From Aminobacter carboxidus (GTDB lineage: Bacteria; Pseudomonadota; Alphaproteobacteria; Rhizobiales; Rhizobiaceae), in NCBI RefSeq assembly GCF_014863355.1, contig NZ_JACZEP010000021.1, positions 1 to 64,000 on the forward strand: 64,000 bases of DNA, read 5' to 3'. Shown here piece by piece: positions 42,035-49,257 of this stretch. Every line of letters starts with the position of its first letter. Position 1 is the stretch's first letter. Position numbers and translations under genes: made by a program. The notes below the pieces were generated by a model. That model had not been told where the DNA came from. It ran no database searches and saw only the letters and a program-made list of their open reading frames with translations.

Positions 42035-42964
42035 TCACTTGCGGGCGCTTACCTTTTCGAGCTGGGCATAGATCTTGGTCAGCTTGCCCTGAACATCGTC
42101 GCTCTTGAACTTTTCGGGGTCAGAGACGCGCAGCGCCAAAAGGTCCTGCTTCTGCGCTTCCAGCGTCTTGCCGGCCGCCTCGATGTCGCCGGTGAGGATG
42201 GCCGTGCTGCCATAGTAGTCGGCGCCGATGGTCGCCATCATCTTGACGAATGGCAGGCTGTCCTGCAGGCGCGAGCCGTCCATCAGGCGCAGCCCCATCA
42301 TCTGGCCGAAACCGTCCTCGCCCAGATGCGCCTTCATCAGCTCCTGCGCCGCGCCGATCTGGCCGTCATAGTCGCCGCCCCACTCGGCCCGCAGCGACTT
42401 CTGCGTTTCGCCGGCAACCTTCGCCAGCTGGGCATTCAGCTCCTGCGCCTGGGTGGCGGCGAAATCCTGATACCAGTCGAGTGCCGCGGCAGCGACCTTC
42501 GGCGGCACGTTGCGCTCATGCATCGCTGCCTTGAAGTCTGAGAGGATCGCCTTGTCGGCGTCTGTGACCTCGAAACCGTCGCGGAACTCGCCCGGATACT
42601 TCGTTGCATCGTCGGGGATGCCGTTGGCCTCGCGGTAGGCCTTGACCTCTTCAGGCGTCGACCTGTCGGTCAGCTCGACCAGCTTGCCGCCGTTCTTGGC
42701 GTTTTTGTAGCCCTCGCGGAAGGCCTTCGAAATGTCGTCGGCCGACTTGTAGCGCTCGAGCTGCTTCATCATCGCGGCATCGCCGCCGGCCAGCTGTTCG
42801 CGGAACGACTGAAGAGCAGCGTCGGCGGCAGGATCGGCGGCCGGCGCGGGGGCAGAAGATGCCGGTTCCGGCGCCGGCGTTGCTGCCGGGTCAGGGTTTG
42901 GCGCGGTCGGCGTTGCGTTCGTCGGCTGGCTTGCCGGAGCGCCTGTCGTGAGCTGGTCGGTCAT
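42035..42964 (-). CDS. Phage scaffolding protein
   Basis: This 309-residue protein has a Pro/Ala-rich acidic N-terminus (APNPDPAATPAPEPASSAPA) and long helical, charged segments (GGDAAMMKQLERYKSADDIS; VAGETQKSLRAEWGGDYD). It ends in a helical tail, QGKLTKIYAQLEKVSARK. These are scaffolding hallmarks, and it directly precedes the capsid gene. The ATG at 42964 has AGGTG upstream; a GTG three codons earlier is possible. Its start lies inside the 3' end of the preceding gene. Confidence 0.82.
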   Translation of the reverse strand: MTDQLTTGAPASQPTNATPTAPNPDPAATPAPEPASSAPAPAADPAADAALQSFREQLAGGDAAMMKQLERYKSADDISKAFREGYKNAKNGGKLVELTDRSTPEEVKAYREANGIPDDATKYPGEFRDGFEVTDADKAILSDFKAAMHERNVPPKVAAAALDWYQDFAATQAQELNAQLAKVAGETQKSLRAEWGGDYDGQIGAAQELMKAHLGEDGFGQMMGLRLMDGSRLQDSLPFVKMMATIGADYYGSTAILTGDIEAAGKTLEAQKQDLLALRVSDPEKFKSDDVQGKLTKIYAQLEKVSARK

Positions 42965-43280
42965 TGTTTTCACCTGTCAAAATGGAAAGGGAATGGGAAA
43001 TCAGCTTCCTGATCTGGAAGCCGACATGCTGCTTTCCGGCAGCGAAGGCGCTGTCGCGCTCGCCGCCGTGCTCTGCCGGCATCCACGCCATCTGGTGCAT
43101 GCCGCAAATGGCGAGGATCGCCGCAAGCGCGCGCCTTTGCTGGTCCTCATTGGCAATGCCGGCGGCGAGCGCCTGAAGTGCGACGCAATCGGCCTTGCGG
43201 ATCTCCAGATCGTTGCGCGGCATCTCATTGTCAGGGCGAACCGTAACCGGATGCCAGGGGCGGTAGTGTTTCTGGCTCAT
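42891..43280 (-). CDS. Bbp19-like small phage protein
   Basis: This 129-residue protein is ATGA-coupled to the portal gene. The middle part (QQRRALAAILAICGMHQMAW, then AFAAGKQHVGFQI) resembles the Bbp19 family of small proteins encoded between portal and scaffold in several podoviruses. The last 25 residues overlap the scaffold start in another frame. The role is unknown. Confidence 0.65.
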   Translation of the reverse strand: MSQKHYRPWHPVTVRPDNEMPRNDLEIRKADCVALQALAAGIANEDQQRRALAAILAICGMHQMAWMPAEHGGERDSAFAAGKQHVGFQIRKLISHSLSILTGENNDRPAHDRRSGKPADERNADRAKP

Positions 43281-44947
43281 TGTCCAAGTGCCGCCCGGAT
43301 CGACTGCGCGGCATCACCGACCTGGCCGGCGACCGCAGCGCCGTTGCCGACCTGCTCGATCTGCTGCTGCTCAGCCATCGCCTTTTGGGCCTGCTCACGG
43401 TTCGCTGCCGCCTGTTCGGCATCAATCAGCCAGTCGGCACGGCCATTCGGCACCGCGGCAAACGCGTCGCGGAACATCGTGCGGGTATCGACTTCGCCGG
43501 CAAGCGACGGATCGAGCGACACACCGGCCTGCAGCACACCAGCACTTTCCTGAAAGGCGTTGAGCACCTGGCGGTCGCGTGCTTCCTTCAGCGCATTGTT
43601 GAACTCGTACTGGATGTTCTGGCCAAGCAGGATGTCAGGCATGTCGACCGGCACGCCGTTGCGACCGACCGGACCATAGCCGCCGGCCCGCATCACCTTT
43701 TCCGTCGTCAGGTCGAGAACAGCACCGGTCCATTCATGTTCGATGGGCCCGAACAGCGGCATGGCGTTGCGGATCCACTCCTGCACGCGCTGCGCCGCTT
43801 CGTATGCGGTCATGGTCTTGTCGGCCTGGGCGATCGGCTGCAGCTTGCTGAGGAAGAACGCATCGCCAAGCTGGTTGCGCTGGTCGTTGATCAGGTCGAT
43901 GCCAAGGCCGACATTCTTGCCAAGGTCGAGCACGCGCAGCGCAGCACCGAGGCGTTCGTCATATTCGCTGTCGATGAAGGTGATGCCGTTGGCGCCGAGA
44001 TCGACCGGCGACGAAAGCGCGTCCTGCGTTGCGACCAGCGGCGGGTCGACCTGCTTTTCGCCCGCCTCGATGATCGTCATCTTCATGCGCTGCAGCATGC
44101 GGCTTTCGGTCAGTCCGATCGACGCCGCCGTCGACACCGCATAAAACTTGCCCGACAACAGCCACCAGCGCGGCACGATGTAATCGAAGGTAAAAGCCGG
44201 CAGTTCCTGAAGGATCGTACCGTCTTCGCTGACATAGACGTCGGCCCACTTCGCGCCCTTGGGAAACTTGCGGTGCGGCTCATAGAGCTCCAGCGGAATG
44301 AAGATGTGGCGGACCTTGAACGTCGCCTTGAGGTCCTTGTCGCGCAGCGCGTTCTTCGCCTGTTGCGGCAGCTTCGCCTCGCCAAACAGATGGGCCATGG
44401 CAGCCGCCGTCATGTCGCATTTGCGGTGGACATGGTTGACCTGCCCGTCAGGCCCCTCCTGCCCGGCCATGTGCTTGGGATGGTGGCAGCGATAGAGCAG
44501 GTTGTCGCGGTTTTTGTTGTAGCTGACCTGCAGCCAGCCCATGCCGAACGCCGCGAAATCATGCTCGATCTGCTGGGCCGCGCGGCGAAAGCCGCTGTCG
44601 CGCGAATTCAAAATGGCGCTGTTGACGTCAGTCATGAATTCGAGGAACGACTGGGCACCACGATCCCGGCCGACACGCTTGTTTGACGCGGCCGCCTTGA
44701 ACCACTGGCGACCATCGGGCCGCACCATGGAGCCGATCTGGTCGCCCAGTTCGCGCCGCATCAAGACGGGCGTGGCGTCAGTCAGATGCGCCGCGAACTC
44801 TTGCCCAAGCACAATTTCCGTCGTGAAGTCGGCGCGCTCGGGATAAAGGAACTCGGCGATTTCCTGATACAGGCTGTCGAGCGAGCCCTTCGCGGCAAAC
44901 AGGCGCGTATCGATGTCGATCAGGTCACGGCCTGCTTGATCGCTCAT
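43277..44947 (-). CDS. Phage portal (head-tail connector) protein
   Basis: This 556-residue protein has the podovirus connector pattern LYQEIAEFLYPERADFTTE, RRELGDQIGSMVRPDGRQWF, AQQIEHDFAAFGMGWLQVSY and MTAYEAAQRVQEWIRNAMPL (TAYE motif typical of T7-like portals). It forms the dodecameric DNA channel at the head vertex. It overlaps its neighbours on both sides. Confidence 0.92.
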   Translation of the reverse strand: MSDQAGRDLIDIDTRLFAAKGSLDSLYQEIAEFLYPERADFTTEIVLGQEFAAHLTDATPVLMRRELGDQIGSMVRPDGRQWFKAAASNKRVGRDRGAQSFLEFMTDVNSAILNSRDSGFRRAAQQIEHDFAAFGMGWLQVSYNKNRDNLLYRCHHPKHMAGQEGPDGQVNHVHRKCDMTAAAMAHLFGEAKLPQQAKNALRDKDLKATFKVRHIFIPLELYEPHRKFPKGAKWADVYVSEDGTILQELPAFTFDYIVPRWWLLSGKFYAVSTAASIGLTESRMLQRMKMTIIEAGEKQVDPPLVATQDALSSPVDLGANGITFIDSEYDERLGAALRVLDLGKNVGLGIDLINDQRNQLGDAFFLSKLQPIAQADKTMTAYEAAQRVQEWIRNAMPLFGPIEHEWTGAVLDLTTEKVMRAGGYGPVGRNGVPVDMPDILLGQNIQYEFNNALKEARDRQVLNAFQESAGVLQAGVSLDPSLAGEVDTRTMFRDAFAAVPNGRADWLIDAEQAAANREQAQKAMAEQQQIEQVGNGAAVAGQVGDAAQSIRAALGQ

Positions 44948-45159
44948 CAGCTCGCCCCAAGCGTTCCGCGCGAAAACTCACGCCCGATCGTGCCAGGCAC
45001 CTGCGCCAGCCGGTCGGTGGCGGCACTGCTTTTTGCCGCAGGCGCCAGCGAGCGGGTGCGACTGCGCTGGCGCTTGGCCAACGGGTCTTCCGGGTCCGGC
45101 ATCGTCGCCGGCGGCTCCGGCTCGGGCATCTGTTGTTTCTTTCCAAAAAGTCCACTCAT
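44947..45159 (-). CDS. Small phage protein between terminase and portal
   Basis: This 70-residue, Pro- and Arg-rich protein (KKQQMPEPEPPATMPDPEDP) is probably disordered. It shares a base with the terminase stop and overlaps the portal start, so it is locked into the operon. No family is recognised. Confidence 0.7.
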   Translation of the reverse strand: MSGLFGKKQQMPEPEPPATMPDPEDPLAKRQRSRTRSLAPAAKSSAATDRLAQVPGTIGREFSRGTLGAS

Positions 45160-46730
45160 CAGCGTTTTCCTCGCAGTTTGGCCTTCAAGGCACTGTTTGA
45201 CGTCACCGACCGAAGCCGCATCCTTGATTGTTCCCGCCGCTCCTGTGCGGCCTTCGGGCGCTTCAGCCCGCCGATGCTTGACGCCGACAGCATGATTGTC
45301 GTGTCGCCCTTGTCGGGCGAGCGTCCGAGCTTTTCGCGCATCGCATCTTTCGGCTGGACGATGATCTCTTCGCCACCGCCACCGGCGCGGATTTCGTAGC
45401 GGTAAGCGGCGAGATCGGCTTCGAGCTCGGCATCAGGTGGAAGCGCGATGCGCGCGCCATAGGCCGGGTCGAGTTGTTCGCGAAACTGCCAGACGGCTTG
45501 CGCCCTGAGGTTGGCAAAGCCGTACATGCCTTCACGGGTCGATGAGGTCGAGCCACTGCCGCCCTTGAAGCCGAAGCAGTCGACATCGGCATGGGCAAGC
45601 TGGGTCAGCGTGTCGCCGCCATAACCGCCGCCGGCATCGACGACGACACGGCAGCGGTCGCGCATTTCCTTGATGATGAGCCCGGCAACCGTCGGACCGT
45701 CAGGCGTGTCGCTACCGGGATAGCTGGTGAGCCGCGAATACCACCAGTCGCGCCGGCTCTGGATCTGCGTCTTGTCTGGTCCACCTTGTGCAATGTCGGC
45801 GGCAACGGCCGTCATCGCCACATCAGGCGGTGTGTCGGTCCACCTTGCCTGCGCTTGCCTTATCCATTTGGTCGGGATCACCTGCCAGGGATCGTCCTTG
45901 CCCTCTGTTACAAACGAACCGTAGCGAAGCCGTTCGCGGATCTCGTCGGGCAGGCTTTCAAGCTGCGCGGCATAACCCGTCGCCATCAGGTCCGGGTTGT
46001 CTTCCAGCATCGAGCGGATGAAAGTTCTGGAACGTGGCCGCTCGCCCTTCGGCCCGAGATAGTCGGCATCGACTTCCCGGTCCTCGCCGCCAATCGTCGT
46101 GAACCATCTGAGTTCGCCTGATGCCGCCGGGTTGGGGTGGCTCCTGTCGAGCCATGGCGCCCAGTAGCGGATGACCCACATGCCTTCAGCCGAGGTCGGC
46201 GGGTTGCCGGTGACGACAATGCGGCAGCGCCGCCCCCTGGCATCGCGAAGCCAGCCGACGATGTAGCGGTACTGGCTCTCGCTGAATTGCGTGATCTCGT
46301 CAAAGGCCTTCAGCCGATGGGCACGGCCCTGATACTTTTCCTTGTCGGCCTCGTGCGGCACGCCGCCCAGCTCGATCTTGCCGCCATTGGGCAGGCGCCA
46401 GACATGCGACTGGCTGTTGTAGCCGCCACGCGAGCCGAGCATCCGCGCCAGCTCGTCCTCGATGCCCTTGAGCTGGGTCGCCTGCCTTCGCAGGATCAGC
46501 GCCGGCTGGAATTCTTCGAGCGCCAGCCCGCAGATCAGCGTCGTCTTGCCGCCGCCCGCAGCACCGCCATAGAAGGTTTCATCGGCCTTGGAGAGCCATG
46601 CGTCGGTCTGCGGGCCGGGGTTTGGGATCATGTAGCGCCCGACCGACGCCTTGACCGCCTCGTCGATCACTTCCTGCCGCGCCGGTTGTGGCAGCGCCTC
46701 TAGCGCAGCCAGCACTTCACTCAGCTGCAT
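45159..46730 (-). CDS. Phage terminase large subunit
   Basis: This 523-residue protein from ATG 46730 has the Walker A motif FYGGAAGGGKTTLICGLAL, the acidic KAFDEITQFSE Walker B region, the coupling motif IVVTGNPPT and the C-terminal RNase H-like nuclease aspartates (AADIAQGGPDKTQ; VVVDAGGGYGGD). It packages DNA at the portal. It overlaps the small subunit by 14 bases. Confidence 0.96.
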   Translation of the reverse strand: MQLSEVLAALEALPQPARQEVIDEAVKASVGRYMIPNPGPQTDAWLSKADETFYGGAAGGGKTTLICGLALEEFQPALILRRQATQLKGIEDELARMLGSRGGYNSQSHVWRLPNGGKIELGGVPHEADKEKYQGRAHRLKAFDEITQFSESQYRYIVGWLRDARGRRCRIVVTGNPPTSAEGMWVIRYWAPWLDRSHPNPAASGELRWFTTIGGEDREVDADYLGPKGERPRSRTFIRSMLEDNPDLMATGYAAQLESLPDEIRERLRYGSFVTEGKDDPWQVIPTKWIRQAQARWTDTPPDVAMTAVAADIAQGGPDKTQIQSRRDWWYSRLTSYPGSDTPDGPTVAGLIIKEMRDRCRVVVDAGGGYGGDTLTQLAHADVDCFGFKGGSGSTSSTREGMYGFANLRAQAVWQFREQLDPAYGARIALPPDAELEADLAAYRYEIRAGGGGEEIIVQPKDAMREKLGRSPDKGDTTIMLSASSIGGLKRPKAAQERREQSRMRLRSVTSNSALKAKLRGKR

Positions 46731-47178
46731 CGGGCAGTCCCTGCGCCAGGAGGAAGGCGACACGGCGGGCAATGTCGTTTTTGGAGAGCTCGTCCACCGT
46801 CGAGCTCAGCGGCGCGCCGGCCTTGCCGGTCACCTCCGCCTTGTCGATCAGCAGGCCATGCAGCCTGGCCTTGCCCATGATCGCCGAGATCGCCGCGGAC
46901 GCGCCCTTGTCGTCTTCCATCGCCTTGACACGAACCAGTTCAAGCTCGGCCATCAAGGTGCCGATCGACACCATGGCAAGGTCGCGGGCTTGCTGCTGCA
47001 GGTGCCTGACCCTTGAAAACACCTGTGGGTCGGCAAGCAGCCGGCTTGCCTCGCTCCAGACCGTCTCGGGCCTGGTGTCGGCACCGACATCATGCGTGCG
47101 CCGGTAAGCCTCGGCGGCATGGCCAGTCTCGACACAGGCGAGCGCGAACGCTTCTTGCTTGGCGGTCAGGTCAGACAT
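46717..47178 (-). CDS. Phage terminase small subunit
   Basis: This 153-residue protein begins MSDLTAKQEAFALACVETGH with AYRRTHDVG, the standard HTH start of Terminase_2-type small subunits that bind the packaging site. It is helical through the rest (MVSIGTLMAELELVRVKAMED). It is the first gene of the minus-strand virion operon. A GTG one codon earlier is possible. Confidence 0.88.
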   Translation of the reverse strand: MSDLTAKQEAFALACVETGHAAEAYRRTHDVGADTRPETVWSEASRLLADPQVFSRVRHLQQQARDLAMVSIGTLMAELELVRVKAMEDDKGASAAISAIMGKARLHGLLIDKAEVTGKAGAPLSSTVDELSKNDIARRVAFLLAQGLPDAAE

Positions 47179-47199
47179 CACACCTCGTAGAATGATTTC

Positions 47200-47241
47200 C
47201 GTACACTTTTATTTTTGCAGTCCGCATAATTTTCGTGTACG
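47200..47241. promoter_or_regulatory. Inverted repeat upstream of brnTA, probable BrnA operator
   Basis: CGTACAC (47200-47206) and GTGTACG (47235-47241) face each other across 28 AT-rich bases that should contain the promoter. BrnA antitoxins are known to repress their own operon through inverted repeats at this position. Confidence 0.6.
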
Positions 47242-47249
47242 AATAATGT

Positions 47250-47498
47250 GTGCTGATCGCCTACGACGAAACGAAGCGCCTCCGGAACATCTCCAAGCAC
47301 GGCTTGGACATGGCTGAACTGGATTTCGCGTTCTTCGAAAACTCGCTGGTGATCCCTGCGAAGGCTGGCCGCTCAATGGCCATCGGGGCATTCAAGGGCG
47401 AAGTCGTCATTGCCACGGTGTTCAAGCCGCTCGGCTCGGAAGCCCTGTCGGTGATCTCGATGCGCCTTGCCAGCCGGAAAGAAAGGAGCCTGCTATGA
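47250..47498 (+). CDS. brnT: BrnT family ribonuclease toxin
   Basis: This 82-residue protein from a GTG start has the BrnT pattern LIAYDETKRLRNISKHGLDM, then a strand-rich body and ISMRLASRKERSLL, the conserved C-terminal R-x-A-S-x-x-E-R. BrnT is a RelE-fold RNase that inhibits translation. It is coupled by ATGA to its antitoxin gene. It is divergent from the terminase operon, at the edge of the prophage-like island. Confidence 0.92.
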   Translation: MLIAYDETKRLRNISKHGLDMAELDFAFFENSLVIPAKAGRSMAIGAFKGEVVIATVFKPLGSEALSVISMRLASRKERSLL

Positions 47499-47797
47499 CG
47501 AACAAGTACAAGCCACTCACCGACGCGGAAGAAGCCGAGATCCAGCGCAAGATTGCCAGCGACCCGGATGCGCCCGAGGCGACCGACGAGCAGCTTGCTC
47601 AGGCAAAGCCGTTTGCCGAGGCGTTCCCGGAACTCGCTGCGAGCATGAAGCGCGCCCGAGGCCGACCGAAGGTTGAGGCCCCGAAGGCTGCCGTAACGCT
47701 AAGGGTTGATCCTGATACGCTCGCCAGGTTCAAGGCGGCCGGGAAAGATTGGCGCTCTCGAATGAGCGAGGCCCTGGACAAGGCCAAGGTCGGCTAG
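47495..47797 (+). CDS. brnA: BrnA family antitoxin
   Basis: This 100-residue protein has a toxin-binding acidic N-terminus (YKPLTDAEEAEIQRKIAS) and a ribbon-helix-helix C-terminus (KAAVTLRVDPDTLARFKAAG, DWRSRMSEALDKA). It neutralises BrnT and represses the operon. The 4-base overlap with brnT fixes the start. Confidence 0.92.
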   Translation: MTNKYKPLTDAEEAEIQRKIASDPDAPEATDEQLAQAKPFAEAFPELAASMKRARGRPKVEAPKAAVTLRVDPDTLARFKAAGKDWRSRMSEALDKAKVG

Positions 47798-47907
47798 ACC
47801 TACCGGCAATTCCGACCAGTGGTATCTCCGCAGATTTGCGGGGTTGTGGGGGTTGCCTGCCCGCTCGCCGGGGCCAGGCATCGGCGGCATGATGCCGGGT
47901 CCACGCC

Positions 47908-48279
47908 TCACTCCACGATCTTCCAGTAAGAGTCCTTGCGGATCACTTTGCCGTCGCGAAACGTGTAGAAGTCACAGCCACGGACTTCCTTTTGAACGCC
48001 GTCGCGTGTCGTACCGGTCAGTATCCATTTCGAAATGCCGGTTTTAGCGCTCGAATCGACGAAGTGCTCGCCATTGCCATAGTGGACATCGGGCAGGCCT
48101 TCAAAGCGCGATGCCAGCGCCTGCCGTACGCTCGGTTTGCCTTCGAAACGTGCGCCCCATGGCGCGCTTCCCCTTGGCATCTCCAGGATGCAGTCGTCGG
48201 CGAACAACGCCATGATGCGATCGAGATCATGCGCGTTGAAAGCGTCGCTTAAGTCAGTCAGTGTCGATCGAATATCCAT
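47908..48279 (-). CDS. SnoaL-like / NTF2-fold protein
   Basis: This 123-residue protein begins MDIRSTLTDLSDAFNAHDLD with LFADDCILEMPRG and ends DFYTFRDGKVIRKDSYWKI, the standard SnoaL-like polyketide-cyclase fold. Such proteins are small enzymes or ligand binders of unknown substrate. The reading frame stays open upstream to 48507, through a repeat-derived short frame. The ATG at 48279 gives the usual length. Confidence 0.85.
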   Translation of the reverse strand: MDIRSTLTDLSDAFNAHDLDRIMALFADDCILEMPRGSAPWGARFEGKPSVRQALASRFEGLPDVHYGNGEHFVDSSAKTGISKWILTGTTRDGVQKEVRGCDFYTFRDGKVIRKDSYWKIVE

Positions 48280-48426
48280 CGCGCGTCTCCGACCAATCAG
48301 AGCCCTTGCGCTGCCCTCGTTCAGCAACGGCTCAGGCAATTGCTGATTATGGTCGGGTTTCGCAGCCAGCGCCATCCATTGGCAGGACTGACGAACAGTC
48401 ATCCCGCTCGGGTGCAATTTTTTAGC

Positions 48427-48514
48427 AAAAGGGCCGCCGAAGCAGCCCTTGTCGACGCAATGCGCCATCCTGGTTCCTGTATGCCGTATCAGGTTACCCC
48501 AACGCAATCCCGTT
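48427..48514. repeat. Dispersed repeat A (partner 52843-52945)
   Basis: AAAAGGGCCGCCGAAGCAGC through AGGTTACCCCAACGCAATCC is about 85 percent identical to 52843-52945, in the same orientation. The partner carries an in-frame insertion of about 15-18 bases. On the minus strand both copies read RWGNLI-x-H, M-A-x-C-V-D and G-C-F-G-x-P-F. Confidence 0.85.
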
Positions 48515-48632
48515 CTCGATCACCGGCGGTTAGGTCCGGCTTCTGCGGCTGACCTGCACGGCCCCAAAAGCAAAAACGGCCGCGAAGGCTGAACGAATGC
48601 GCGCTTCGCGCGTTGCGGAAAGCAACCATTGA

Positions 48633-48884
48633 GTGAAGGTGCATTCCGTGACCACAGCATTTCCGCGATTTATCTGTATCCAGCAGCCGAGTGGATCGTG
48701 GCAGGTCTGGGACAATGCCGAAGATCAGCCCGCTACTCTTGGCAATGGCGTCCTTGTCGAGCGTTCGTTTGCAAGCGCGACGTCTGCGTGCTCGATCTTG
48801 AACCGGATCTATGACGGCGACCTTCAGCTCAAGTTTGCCTTGTCCCGTACTGGGTCCCGTAGGGGCCCGACATCTGGCCGGTGA
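48633..48884 (+). CDS. Hypothetical small protein
   Basis: The frame reads TTAFPRFICIQQPSGSWQVW and then DNAEDQPATLGNGVLVERSF, ending in YDGDLQLKF and a basic tail. It looks like a real compact beta-alpha protein; aromatic residues and codon use support coding. Starts are GTG at 48633, 48639 or 48648, with no clear choice. The last 20 bases belong to dispersed repeat C, so the C-terminus may be repeat-derived. The function is unknown. Confidence 0.55.
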   Translation: MKVHSVTTAFPRFICIQQPSGSWQVWDNAEDQPATLGNGVLVERSFASATSACSILNRIYDGDLQLKFALSRTGSRRGPTSGR

Positions 48885-48922
48885 AGCGTTCCAGCTCATG
48901 AGTTGATGGCCTTGGCGGCCGG
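48863..48922. repeat. Dispersed repeat C (partner 52281-52341)
   Basis: GGGCCCGACATCTGGCCGGT followed by GAAGCGTTCCAGCTCATGAG and GATGGCCTTGGCGGCCGG is nearly the same as the partner on the other side of the autotransporter gene, with the same orientation. Nothing further is supported between 48923 and the autotransporter start except an unusually AT-rich upstream region. Confidence 0.85.
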
Positions 48923-49257
48923 CAGGCGGCCGGCCCGCACGCCACAAGCGGACGTTCGCGCCGCTTGATTTTGGCAGGCATGGATATGCCACTCGCGAAC
49001 GCTAAGTCGATGTAGGAAACAACGTTCGAACTCGATGCGGCAGACCTAGATGCTCAGCGGCGGCTCTGTCGAGCTTACCCGCTTTGTCAGAGATATCAGA
49101 AGTTTAGTGATGCCTAATTTAGACATCCTTATGGACCAGCGTCGAGCAGATAGATTTCATTAAGTAATTTGGAGAAACGAGGCTACTTGTTCTTGTCAGG
49201 AAACAGCGACTGATATCAAGATCGAATCTCAGGCAGTGCATGCAGGGAACTGGAATA

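Noticed and set aside
20345-47907. attL/attR direct repeats or a tRNA target at the island ends
   Set aside because: I looked around both edges (20.3-20.4 kb, 22.3-22.6 kb and 47.2-47.9 kb) and found no convincing direct repeat or tRNA end.
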